A stretch of DNA of 64,000 nt, taken from contig JACVTC010000050.1 of NCBI GenBank assembly GCA_016946835.1, positions 831,001-895,000 on the forward strand, given 5' to 3'. Below the pieces are notes generated by a model. The model was not told the DNA's origin and did not search any database. It worked only from the letters and a program-made list of their open reading frames with translations. Every line of letters starts with the position of its first letter. Positions within the stretch are counted from its first letter, which is position 1. Both the position numbers and the translations under genes were made by a program. The stretch is from Neocallimastix lanati (nom. inval.). Taxonomy: Eukaryota > Neocallimastigomycota > Neocallimastigomycetes > Neocallimastigales > Neocallimastigaceae. Below are positions 30,976 through 41,383 of the stretch, in pieces.

Positions 30976-31977
30976 TTTAATATACGGTTTTGTACTTCGT
31001 ATTTACGAAATCCGTTCTCCTGGAAACTATTTGTCAAAAAAAAGTGATTATTATTTATATTAAAAAATACTTATAATAATAATAAATGATAAATAAATAA
31101 AGTATAAACATACTCTTTTAATTTTTATTATTTGAATTTATAATTATTTTATTATATTATCAAATATAATCATTAATTACTTAAAAAAATAAATGTATAT
31201 ATCATTAAAGAAAGATTAAATAAATAATTAAACACTAAAGACAAAAATAAAACCTTTAAAGTATTAAAAAAAAAAAATTAACAAGATATATACTAAATAT
31301 TTATATATGAACATCTGTTTTACATCATTAAAATATTTTTTAATAAATTCTGAAGTATATAAATTTTAAATAAATAAAAAAAAAATAAATAATTTAAATT
31401 GTAATATTATTATACTATTCATCAAAGGTTTTTTTTTTTTCTGTATTTTAAAATTTAATAATATTAACAAAATTATAGATTTACAAATTAATAATATTAT
31501 TTCATTCTTGTACTACTGGTAAAAAAATATCACAATAAAAAATAAACAAAAATTTTGATTTGTTATGTTAGGATAAGTTTAACATAACCTAATATTATTA
31601 TTATAACGTTTTATTAGAATTAATAATTTATTAAATTAATTTTATAAATTTTTTTTTAATTAAAATTAATTTATTTCTTTACTAAAGTATAGTGTGTATA
31701 TAAATATTATTAATATTATATTAAATAATATAAACATGTATTTTTTAAGATTTAGGAAAAAAAAAATAAATTTTTTTTTTTTATTCTTTGGAAAATATTA
31801 TAATTCTATTTTGTTTTATAATTTATTATTACAATTTAAAAGTAACTAAGAAAAATTGAATTAATTAAATTGAAAAAATTTTATAATTTTTATTACTACA
31901 AATTAATATTAATAATACTAAAATTTTTTTTTCTTCATTAATATAATTTATAGTAATATATAGTAATAATTAAAGAC
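30976..31977. other. A/T-rich DNA between retroelement and lumazine synthase gene
   Basis: No gene was seen. It has A/T homopolymers with a slightly more mixed segment near 31540-31610. The lumazine synthase promoter should lie in the final few hundred bases. Confidence 0.5.
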
Positions 31978-32987
31978 ATGGAAGATAAGACAATTAAAGG
32001 ATTACAAGAACTTAATGAAAGAATTGATGGTTCTAACTTCAGAATTTTAATTGTTCATACTAGATGGTAAGAAATTATCTATTAATTTAAAATATTATTA
32101 AAATGATAGAAAAAAAAAAAAAAAAATAAAAAAAAGAAAAAAGAAAAAAATATATTTAAATATTTATTAAAATATTGATATATGGATTTTAAAATAGTAG
32201 TATTAAAAATGAAATCTTTTTTTTTTTTTTTCTTTTTTTATACATTGTATTTTTTTGATGTGAAATTCATTAATTAAAATTTTTTGAAATTAAATATCTT
32301 CAAATTTATTTTCGATACAACTTTGATTCAACATATAAAATGAATTTAAAGAAAATTTAAAATTCTTTTGAAATTGTTTTTGTAATTTAATGGATTTTTA
32401 TTAAATTTAAATAAATTTTTATTAAATCAAATTTTTAAATATTATATATTAAATATATTGTTATTTTTTATATTTAAACAAATTATTCAATATACATAAT
32501 CAAGTATGTTTAATATTAATATTTTATTTATTACAAAATATAAAAATTAATTTTAAAAAGGAATGCTACTGTTGTAGATCCACTCGTTAAAGGGGCAAGA
32601 GAAACTTTACTTAATAAATACTGCGTTAAAGAAGAAAATATTTGTGTTTATGGTGTTCCAGGTTCTTATGAACTTCCATATACTGCTAAACATCTTATTA
32701 ATGCTGCTAAACTTAAAGGTAACCCATTCGATGCTGTAATCTGTATTGGTGTTTTAATTAAGGGTAGTACATCACACTATGAATATATTTGTGAAGCTGT
32801 CTCTCAAGGTATTATGAGAGTTAATCTTGATACTGATACCCCAGTTATCTTTGGTGTCTTAACTTGTCTTGATGAAAAGCAAGCATTCTTACGTGCTGGT
32901 ATTGGGGCTAATAGTCATAATCATGCCATTGATTGGGCTGGTACAGCAATTGAAATGGCTATAGTTCGTTCCCATAAAATCTTTTAA
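31978..32987 (+). CDS. RIB4: 6,7-dimethyl-8-ribityllumazine synthase
   Basis: Two exons, 31978-32066 and 32561-32987, encode 171 residues. The 494-bp intron has GTAAGA at the donor and AAAAAG at the acceptor and splits a Trp codon. The product condenses 5-amino-6-ribitylaminouracil with dihydroxybutanone phosphate, the penultimate step of riboflavin synthesis. Visible family motifs are GSNFRILIVHTRWN (substrate-binding Trp), VPGSYELPYTAKHL, ICIGVLIKGSTSHYEYI (phosphate/butanone site) and PVIFGVLTCLDEKQA with the C-terminal SHNHAIDWAG segment. Length and motif order match yeast Rib4. There is no obvious targeting peptide, so a cytosolic location is expected. The start was chosen because it is the only ATG giving the conserved N-terminal strand before the donor site. 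Confidence 0.95.
32067..32560 (+). other. Intron of RIB4
   Basis: A 494-bp intron with GT...AG borders and extreme A/T content, carrying T- and A-tracts and stops in all frames. Removing it restores the conserved Arg-Trp-Asn junction of lumazine synthase. Confidence 0.9.
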
Positions 32988-33300
32988 TATAAACGCCAAA
33001 ATAATTTTTTTATATTAAATTCATTATAATTAAATATAATCACAAATAGTAATGCAAATAATGATAATAATAAAAAGAATATTAAACAAAAAAATCTATT
33101 ATAAAAAAAAAAAAAAAAAGGATAGAAAAAATTATGAGCAATAAACCATTAAAGTAAATAATGTTATTAAAAAAAATTAAATAAATAAAAAGAAAAATAA
33201 AAATAAAAAAGAAAAATAAATTATTAAAATAAAAAATGTTTGTATTATTAAAAAAATATAATATAATATAATGTAATTAATGAATTTTCATAAGATAATA
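32988..33300. other. A/T-rich 3' flank of RIB4
   Basis: No gene was seen. A-tracts at about 33103-33119 and A-rich repeats follow the stop codon. Confidence 0.5.
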
Positions 33301-33600
33301 ATCCCTTAATTTGGTTTGTTGTTGTAAGACTGTTAATCATTTAAGGGAATAGGCAATTTTTACCTTGGTGGTTAGACTTGTGATTAACACACATAAGATT
33401 TCTGAATCGACCCACGACAATCTCCTGAACTTATATAGGACAATTCTCATTCTCCCATGGTGTTTTTCCCTAAAAATGAAGTTGGTGTTTATTATTATGT
33501 TCTATTTTCTTCTTTTTTTTTTTTTTTTTCTTTTTTTTTGTTTTTATTTTAAATTATTATTTATTATTTATTTTGAATCAAAAATGTGGCTTTAATTACA
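33300..33600 (+). mobile_element. Dispersed-repeat fragment (copy 2), plus orientation
   Basis: A higher-G+C patch matches, at about 33360-33500, the reverse complement of 26820-26960. Shared words include gattaacacacataag, tttctgaatc and catggtgtttttc. The last part also matches 44840-44885. The frame at 33365-33595 is open but ends in a T-tract-derived Phe run, and alignment with the other copies favours a different frame, so it is not called as a gene. Confidence 0.65.
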
Positions 33601-34651
33601 ATTTAAAACGCCACATTGTGAAATGTAATTCTACCAATTCATTATTATTTTTATATCGAATGTAGTGGTATATGTATTTGGCCAATTTCATTTTATTTTA
33701 TACTGTATCTATACAAATGTTATTTTAATATATTTTTTAAAAAAAAATTAAATATAAAAGATTTTAATTAAATATATATTTAATATTTAAAAATTGTTTT
33801 TTTTTTTTTAAAAAAAAAAGATGATGGCATCTATTCGTTAAGTAATATATTATCCATTATATTATCCAATATATTTAAAATAGTTAAACCAATACTAATA
33901 GTTTAATCAACGAAAAAAAAAATTTTTTTATGATCTTGAAATAAATAGTTTATCCTTAATTATCCAATATATAAAATATAATCAACAATTATTTTAATAA
34001 TAGAAAAAACAATAATAAATTTAATAAAAATAACAATAATAATAAAAAAATCATAATCCTTAACATTTATAAAATTATAAAATTGTAAAAAAAAAAAAAA
34101 AAAAAAGAAAAAAAAAATTTTTTTTATCTTTTTTTTTATTTTAATCTTTTTTTAAATTAGGAGAAATTTAAATTAGTTTTTTTTCTTTGAAATATCAAAG
34201 AGAGGTAAATTATAGTATTTGATATTTTCTATTATTTTTATCTTATATTATTATAACATAAAATAAATATTGCAAAAAGAATAAAAATAAAAAAATATAA
34301 AATAAATATGTATTTAAATATTCTATTTTAATTAATAGAACTTTTACTTAATATAAAAAATTCTCAATTATATAAGATATTCATTGATTTAAATATTATA
34401 AATAATAAATGAAACAAATAATAGTAAAATTATACTTACTTACTTACTTACTTATTATTATATATATATATAAACAAATTATTTTTTAATTCGAAATTTC
34501 CAATACATATACTTTCAATAAATAATTTCAAATAATAACAATTCCATTATCGATAAAATAATAAAAAAATAATTACAATAAAATAAACGTTAAAAATAAA
34601 TGTTAATCATTTTAATATAATAAAATATTAATTGTAAATTTAAAGAGAAAA
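33601..34651. other. A/T-rich DNA upstream of the ArgJ-type gene
   Basis: No gene was seen. It has A- and T-tracts at about 33786-33821 and 34085-34131, and a TTAC tandem run at about 34433-34452. The promoter of the downstream gene should lie in the last few hundred bases. Confidence 0.5.
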
Positions 34652-36437
34652 ATGTCTTTATTTTTAAGTACTTCAAGTTTAAAGAATAAGTTATTCCAAA
34701 ATGGAAAACTTGCTTTAAATTTATTAAATAATATTAACTTTATTTCCACTGAATCTAAAAAACGTTTCATACCAACTTCAGGAACTTACCCAATTGGTTT
34801 TAAAGCTGGTGGCGTTCATTGTGGTTTGAAAAAGGACAATATCAAAGATCTTGCATTAATTAAGTCTGATTATCCATGTACTGGTGCCGGTATTTTTACT
34901 ACTAATACTTTCAAGGCAGCTCCAGTAGTTTTAGATCGTGAACTTCTTTCCCAACAACCAGATAAACAATTTTTAGGTATTATATATATAATATATCTAT
35001 TTTAAATTTAAAAATAATTTTTTAGACATATATATTTATAAATTTATAATATATTGAATGCTTATTTTATTATTATATATAAATAAATTATATTTATTTA
35101 ATAATTAATAATACTTTCTTTTTAACAATTTACTTATTAATTTAATAAATTTAATTTAATAATTTAATAAACTGATAATATTAAATAATGATAACAATAT
35201 CTAATAGGTGTATTAATTAATTCTGGATGTGCAAACGCTTGTACCGGTTTAAATGGTTTAAAGGATGCTCGTGAAGTCAGTAAAACTGTTACTAAATGTT
35301 CTGGTACCACAAACCCATCAATGGAAACTTTAGTTATGTCCACTGGTGTTATTGGTAAAGCATTAGATATGGATAAAATTAAAAATGGTATTTCTGCTTT
35401 ATTCAAGAAAGTTGGTAGCTCTCATGAATCATGGATGGAAGCTGCTACTGCTATTATGACTACTGATACTATTCCAAAACTTCTTTCTAACACTTACCGT
35501 CTTCGTAATGGTTGTGAATATCATATTGCTGGTTTATGTAAGGGTGCTGGTATGATTCATCCAAATATGGCTACTATGTTATCAACTATTTATACTGATG
35601 CCAGAGTATCTGAAGAATGTTTAAAGAAAGCATTAAACTTCGCTGCTGATCGTTCGTTCAATGCAATCAGTGTTGATGGTGATATGTCTACTAATGATTC
35701 ATTCTGTGTTTTAGCCAACGGTGCTGCTATGACTGGAAAATATGCTGATATTGTAATTGATGATCCAAACTCAGAAGAATACCTTCAATTTCAAAGTGCT
35801 TTAACTGATTTCGCTACCGAACTTTCTAAATTAATTGTTCGTGATGGTGAAGGTGCTACAAAATTCATTACTGTTCAAGTTAGAGTAAGTGTTAAATTTA
35901 ATATATTGCAATAAAAATAAAATGAAAAAAGAGAAAAAGAGAAATAATTATGAAAGTGATTAAAATAATAATTATAAAAGTTTTATAATTCTAACAGAAT
36001 TTTATAAAAATTTATATAAATAATCATTATTATATTATTTTTTTTAATTAATATATTTAATTAAAAAGAATGCTCGTACATTTAAGGAAGCTAAAACTGT
36101 TTGTGAAGCTATTGCCAACTCTTCATTAATTAAAACAGCAGTTTTTGGAGAAGATGCTAATTGGGGTAGAATTATTTGTGCTGTTGGTTACAGTGGTGTT
36201 AATCTTGAGGCTAATAAAGTCTCTCTTACCCTTTACTCTGCTGATGGTAAGAAGAAATTGGCTATCTTTAAGAATGGTGAACCAAATGATCTTAATGAAG
36301 AGGTTGCTTCATCTATATTAAAGGAAGAAGAAATGTTATTCGATATCGATTTAGGACTTGGTAATGAAGAAGCTAGAATGTACACTTGCGATTTTAGTGT
36401 TGAATACGTTCATATTAATGCTGATTACAGATCTTAA
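34652..36437 (+). CDS. ARG7: Glutamate N-acetyltransferase / ornithine acetyltransferase (ArgJ type)
   Basis: Three exons (34652-34976, 35208-35884, 36069-36437) encode 456 residues. The enzyme transfers acetyl from N-acetylornithine to glutamate, recycling acetyl groups in arginine synthesis. The N-terminal 35-40 residues are rich in Ser, Leu, Asn and Lys and poor in acid, consistent with an organelle-targeting peptide (mitochondrion, or hydrogenosome in an anaerobic fungus; inference). Visible motifs are [43 protein letters not shown] and [14 protein letters not shown], where the Thr of MATML is the family's autocleavage site and nucleophile. These are followed by [12 protein letters not shown], and [10 protein letters not shown] near the C-terminus. 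The protein is predicted to self-cleave into alpha and beta chains. Exon joins restore unbroken family sequence. Confidence 0.95.
34977..35207 (+). other. Intron 1 of the ArgJ-type gene
   Basis: A 231-bp intron with donor GTATTA and acceptor AATAG. It splits a Gly codon (G|GT), and its removal gives [15 protein letters not shown]. Confidence 0.88.
35885..36068 (+). other. Intron 2 of the ArgJ-type gene
   Basis: A 184-bp phase-0 intron with donor GTAAGT and acceptor AAAAAG, located between VQVR and NARTFKEA. Confidence 0.9.
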
Positions 36438-36650
36438 ATTTATAATAATATAAAATAAAATAATATAAAAAAAAAAAAAAAAAAAAAATTAAAATTAAAA
36501 TTAAAATTAAATGGTATAATATTTAATATAAAATAAGTAAATAGATAAATTGTATTAAATTAAATCAACAAATAAATTATTCAGTAAATAATTGCATTAT
36601 AATTATAAATAAAATAGAAAATTTATTAAAAGAATTTTTTATTAAAACCT

Positions 36651-36692
<42 letters not shown>

Positions 36693-36844
36693 TAAACGAT
36701 CGTTCATATTATATACTAAATTTATGTATGTATTTAAAGTAAATCAAATTATATAGAAATATGTATTAATTTTATTTTTATATTTAAATAAATAACAATT
36801 AAAACAATAATAAATTAATGAGAAAAAATTATTATAATTATTAT

Positions 36845-36881
<37 letters not shown>

Positions 36882-36960
36882 TTTATTCCTTAAAGAGGCC
36901 TAATCTAACATTTAGTTTAGTTTAAATTATTTATTAAAATTATTTTAAATAAATGAAATA
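36438..36960. other. A/T-rich 3' flank with long homopolymers
   Basis: Poly(A) tracts at about 36467-36488 and 36656-36690 and a poly(T) tract at about 36847-36876. No gene was seen. Confidence 0.5.
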
Positions 36961-37286
36961 AATATGATGGTAATATTGAACCCAAAAATTGTTACGGAGG
37001 TTTTTATTTACAGATAATATTGTTTTAAATGTACTCATTGAAAATAAAATGAAATTACTTTTCTTCATGTCTTTAAATGGAATAAAAAAAATGAAATGTC
37101 AACAATGGTAATTAAACCTTTTAGTTCTGTTCATTCCAGTTCTTATGAACATCACGCTTTTCACCTTGATATATACTCTACTCCCAATGTTTCACTCTAT
37201 ATTTATATTGACATTTCTTTTAGCGATAATATATCACTTCAACTAGTTATATCTAATATGTATTTGGAGGTTAAGAAATATTTATT

Positions 37287-37334
<48 letters not shown>
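36961..37334 (+). other. Coding-like island ending in a 47-nt poly(A) tract
   Basis: A mixed-composition segment ends directly in a pure A-tract (37288-37334). The frame from 37096 reads Ser/Tyr/Ile-rich sequence and then runs into the A-tract as poly-Lys. A unique segment followed by a long poly(A) resembles a retroposed transcript end on the plus strand. I do not recognise the sequence. Confidence 0.35.
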
Positions 37335-37335
<1 letters not shown>

Positions 37336-38270
37336 ATATAAAGTTAAATCATTAAAGTGTCTAGAATAGGAAGAAAAATATATATATATATTTAAATTTT
37401 ATATTAATTAAAGTTTATAAAATTATATTATGTAAAATTTAATAAAATATAATTAATTAATTAATATATAATTTAACATAGATACAATTATGTTTTTAGG
37501 TAATCATAGTTTTTAATATTAGTTTCAAATTAAAAGTGTGATATCTTCTAATACCTCTTTTTAACCAAGAGTATTATTTTCATATAATTTAATTTCTGGT
37601 AACTCGTGGAAGAAATTATTGATATCTGTGTTTAATCAAACTGAAGGATTACTAATAAAAATCAACAATTGTTTTATAAATATATATGATTTTACAATGA
37701 TTTTTTCTATATCACTTATAATAAGTAACTGATAAAAATTATTTCCCAGTATCGGAATGAAGCTGTTATAAAGCAAAGGTTTCATCTAGAAGAAATATTT
37801 ATATATATATATATATATATTTTTAAACTGGGAAGAAAATACACTTCCAGTGTTTATTAAATAGATATTTATATTTTTATGCATTACATTTTTAAAAAAA
37901 AAGCATTATATAATTAAAAGATTAAGTAATATATGAAATAATAAAAATAAAAATAATATAAAAAAAAATATAAAAAAACTTTAATTAATCATATAAAATC
38001 CCTATTCCCTAAAAAATAATTCACTGTCTTTTTAACAATAACAAACCAATTTTTAGGGATAGAAATATTAATAAATTCATTAAAATATATTTTAATAACA
38101 TAATATATAAGAGTGTGATAACAAAAAACTTTACCTAATCCAATATAAGAAAAAATGAAATGAACATAAAAATTTTTTTTAGAATAAACTTTATTTAATA
38201 TTTATTAAAAAAAAAAAAATAAAATAAAATTAAATATATGAAATTTTTTATATTAATATTAAAATAAATA
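37335..38270. other. A/T-rich DNA with a hairpin copy at 37827-37851
   Basis: Mostly A/T sequence. At 37827-37851 it carries an inverted repeat with outer stems ACTGG...CCAGT and the word gaaaatacacttcc. This is a close relative of the hairpin that ends each unit of the retro-copy array at 39102-40620. The bases to its left are an (AT)n run and a short TTTT, not a long T-tract. The 37480-37800 part is somewhat mixed but unrecognised. Confidence 0.5.
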
Positions 38271-38274
38271 CGTT

Positions 38275-38560
38275 ATTAGTTTCAGAGATGAAGTGTCCTC
38301 TAACTATTACCATTTATTGATGATAGCTCCATATGAATAAAAATTATCACTCTAAGAATTTCTTCTTTACCTAAGGCTTTGACGCTCTTAACAATTGCAA
38401 GTCTAAGAATATATAAATAGATCATAGTGTAAAAATCACTAATTACAAGAGGTATAACATTTATAAGGAATTCAGCAAGTTTCACAAAATATAATATAGG
38501 GGCAGAAGACTCTTTCGAAGGTGATTGAAAGATATTGTTGTCCAACATGTTACCCTTGTA
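38275..38560 (-). pseudogene. Remnant of the repeat-encoded protein family (copy at 38 kb)
   Basis: The minus strand is open from 38548 to 38300 and encodes MLDNNIFQSPSKESSAP, then KLAEFLINVIPLVIS, then IYLYILRLAIVKSVKAL. This aligns residue by residue with the 40-kb copy (SSESPVP, GLAEFLTNAIPIISS, LTKSVDV). The DNA also matches the right edge of the window (gtgattgaaagatatt, gatcatagtgtaaaaat). Its 3' part matches 49430-49545. A frame shift after KAL leads into SDNFYS...INEW-like sequence in another frame, so this copy is broken. The family is not one I recognise. Confidence 0.6.
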
Positions 38561-39101
38561 GTATAATTTTTTTTTTTTTATTTTTTATTATTGCCGCAAT
38601 TATTGCGTACCTTAACATTTTTTATTTATTTATTCATTTATTAAGTATATATATATTTTTTTAAAAAAACACACAATTAATAAAAAAAATAATTATTATT
38701 TGTCCAAATTGAATATAATAACTTTTTTAAATAGTAATGTGAAATAAAAAGTAATATGAAATAAAAAGTAATATCCAAAATAAAGTGTATAAATAGATTC
38801 AGAAAGAAAGTTCAAATGCAATAAACCTCACCTCCGGACTATAATATTTCTGTTTAAAAGGAATTCTTATTCCGGATTAGGGTTTGAATTGACAAGCTGA
38901 AAATAATTATGATCTTTTCCTTTAAGGCATTGGCCCTGCTAGCCTGTCTTACTTCATTTTCAACGTTGATATATCGTCGGAATAGCAATCCTTGTCAAGT
39001 ACTAGCATAATTTCTGTAAAGAGAGCCTCAGATCTCACTAAAAATGGCGTATTTGAATAATCATCAGAAATGACTTGGTTATTAAACAGAATTTTTTTTT
39101 T
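38561..39101. other. A/T flank plus unidentified mixed-composition segment
   Basis: 38561-38815 is A/T-rich. 38816-39080 is markedly richer in G+C (for example cctcacctccggac and ggcattggccctgctagcc) with stops in every frame. It lies immediately 3', in minus orientation, of the retro-copy array and may be further element debris. Not identified. Confidence 0.4.
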
Positions 39102-39518
39102 TGAAGAGAATACACTTCCATAAATTTATTAATTTTATTTTAAAAAAATACTGTAGGTGAAAAGTACATTTGAAATAAAAAATAAAAAATAAAAGTTAAA
39201 AAATAAAAAAGCTCAAAAATACTATGTATTTCGGCAAGTTGTACTATGCTGGAACTTTTCCCTTCCTAACAAATAAAAAGTAATAAAATAATAAAACCTA
39301 GAAGTAACATCTTTAAAATAGATAGTGTGGTGTCCATTAAGCTCTCCCCGGATTCATCATTTATTGAACTACTAGGGCGAGATTCACCCTTCGTAGAAAT
39401 AGATGATTGACTTATTTAGTAGCGATACTATTATTTTCACTATCATTAATATTACTATTATTAACCTTATTATTTTTATTGATATTACTAATATTATACT
39501 TTTTGTTACTACTATCAG

Positions 39519-39520
<2 letters not shown>
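39102..39520 (-). mobile_element. Retro-copy array, unit 1 (5'-truncated)
   Basis: Read on the minus strand, this unit ends in the hairpin ggaagtgtattctcttc and an A-run (39092-39102). Its body, about 39190-39405, matches units 2 and 3: the same ctactagggcgaga, ctccccggattcatc and ggcaagttgtactatg words. It is more diverged than they are. Its 5' part (39410-39520) is a different, Asn-coding low-complexity stretch that abuts the poly(A) tail of unit 2. Confidence 0.7.

Positions 39521-39572
<52 letters not shown>
39521..39572 (-). repeat. 52-nt poly(T) = poly(A) tail of array unit 2
   Basis: A pure T-tract on the plus strand lies exactly between unit 1 and the hairpin end of unit 2. On the minus strand it is a poly(A) tail following CCCTGTCT. 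Confidence 0.75.
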
Positions 39573-39575
<3 letters not shown>

Positions 39576-39931
39576 CAGGGAAGAGAATACACTTCCATAA
39601 CTTTATTAATTTTTATTAAAAAATACAAGTAGGTGAAAAAGTACATTTAAAATTAAAAATAAAAATAAAAAGTTAAAAAATTAAAAAATAAAAAGCTCAA
39701 AAATACTATGTATTTTGGCAAGTTGTACTATGCGGGAATTTTTCCCTTCCTATCAAATAAAAAAGAAATAAAATTTAGAAGTAACATCCTTAAAATAGAT
39801 AGTGTGGTGTCCACTAAACTCTCCCCGGATTCATCATTTATTGAGCTACTAGGGCGAGAATCACCCTTAGTAGTAATAGATGATAATCCTGTATTATTAT
39901 TATGCCTTATCAGTACGACGTCGACGCTCTT

Positions 39932-39933
<2 letters not shown>
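39573..39933 (-). mobile_element. Retro-copy array, unit 2 (5'-truncated)
   Basis: Nearly identical to 39965-40329 of unit 3 along its whole length: hairpin, A-rich 3' UTR-like segment, then the end of the shared reading frame (SSSINDESGESLVDTTLSIL, then a stop). Its 5' end stops at aaccaagagcgtcgacg and joins the A-tail of unit 3 directly. The high identity suggests a recent event. Confidence 0.8.

Positions 39934-39964
<31 letters not shown>
39934..39964 (-). repeat. 31-nt poly(T) = poly(A) tail of array unit 3
   Basis: A pure T-tract on the plus strand between unit 2 and the hairpin end of unit 3. On the minus strand it is a 3' poly(A) following CCCTGTCT. Confidence 0.75.
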
Positions 39965-39967
<3 letters not shown>

Positions 39968-40624
39968 CAGGGAAGAGAATACACTTCCAAAAACTTTATT
40001 AAATTTTATTTTAAAAAATACATGTAGGTGAAAAGTACATTAGAAATTAAAAATAAAAAATTAAAAAATAAAAAATAAAAAATAAAAAAGCTCGAAAATA
40101 CTATGTATTTCGGCAAGTTGTACTATGCGGGAATTTTACCCTTCCTATCAAATAAAAAAGAAATAAAATTTAGAAGTAACATCCTTAAAATAGATAGTGT
40201 GGTGTCCACTAAACTCTCCCCGGATTCATCATTTATTGAGCTACTAGGGCGAGAATCACCCTTCGTAGTAATAGATGATAATCCTGTATTTTCATTATGC
40301 CTTATCAGTACGACGTCGACGCTCTTGGTTAAGTTTGATATTTTGCAATACCTATCAAATAATAGCTCAAACGAACTACTTATGATAGGTATTGCATTTG
40401 TTAAGAATTCCGCCAAGCCCACAATTTTTGGAACAGGTGACTCAGATGAACCTTTGAAAAGTAGTTCATTTAAATGTCTCTGTTCCCCACTATCGAAATG
40501 TAGTTCATTTAAAACTAAAGTCCCACCAAGAAGGAACAAGTATATATAATGATTGATATAATCTTCAAAATCAGAAATAGAGTCATAGGAAGAAAGAGGA
40601 TTAGAAATCAGTACTTGATTCTAC
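39965..40624 (-). mobile_element. Retro-copy array, unit 3 (longest), with partial ORF
   Basis: This is the longest unit. On the minus strand an open frame without a good ATG runs from about 40621 to 40123 (about 166 codons), bounded upstream by a TAG. It reads NPLSSYDSISDFEDYINHY, then LVLNELHFDSGEQRH, LLFKGSSESPVP, GLAEFLTNAIPIISSSFELL, LTKSVDVVLIRHNEN, and ends FDRKGKIPA. A 3' UTR-like segment with A-rich tracts, a hairpin and a poly(A) follow. It looks like the 3' end of a polyadenylated transcript, either a non-LTR element or a retroposed gene, cut off at its 5' end. I do not recognise the protein family. Confidence 0.7.
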
Positions 40625-41383
40625 ATTATTCTACTATTACATAGATATAAACAAATATATATATAATAAAGTATAATATTAAATCTTTGTTATCTATTAT
40701 ATTATGTATTAAAATTATTTATATTAAAATAATATAAAATGAAAAAAATTTATATTAATTACAAATTTAATACGTTCTTTTTTACATTCAAAATATACAA
40801 TAAAATATATTTAAAATATATAATTTAATATAATTATATATATAAAATTAATTTAACAAACTTTTTTTATTTTTAGTTTATTTTTCTTTCATTTTTTTAT
40901 TTTTTAATTTTTTTTTTTTTTTTTGTTATAATTTAGTCGACTTAAATAACATGTTATATATATTAATAAATAAATAAGATAAAATAAAAAATTTCTATAT
41001 AAAATAATATATCTTTTTATAAATGTTTTTTTATAGATAACATTTTTTAATTTTTTAATGTTATTTAATATATAAAAAAATATTTATAGCAATTAATAGA
41101 TTATACGTATACGTTAATTTTTAATATTAAAAATGTTTCAATAGTAACAACTTTAAAAACATTTTTTTTTTTAATTTGTTATAATTGGAAAAAAAAATTT
41201 TTTTAATGTATTAAAAGGGATTAGCTTTTAAAAAAATATTTTTTTTAATATATTAAAAAGGGATTAATTTTTAAGTTAATATTTATATTAACAATATTAT
41301 AACAATAATAAATAAAATTAATTTATTATTGTATAAAATTATAAAAAAATATTTTAATAAGGTTTAAATTAATTTTTAATGAT
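40625..41383. other. A/T-rich DNA, 3' flank of THI6
   Basis: No gene was seen. It holds T-tracts around 40905-40925 and 41161-41175, and a near-duplicate pair of segments with attaaaa(a)gggatta at about 41211 and 41262. Confidence 0.5.

Noticed and set aside
33365-33595. 76-codon plus-strand open frame
   Set aside because: It lies in a dispersed repeat, ends in a T-tract-coded Phe run, and the other copies do not keep the frame.
39708-40549. Plus-strand open frames over array units 2 and 3
   Set aside because: The conserved reading frame, 3' UTR, hairpin and poly(A) are all on the minus strand; the plus frames are shadows.
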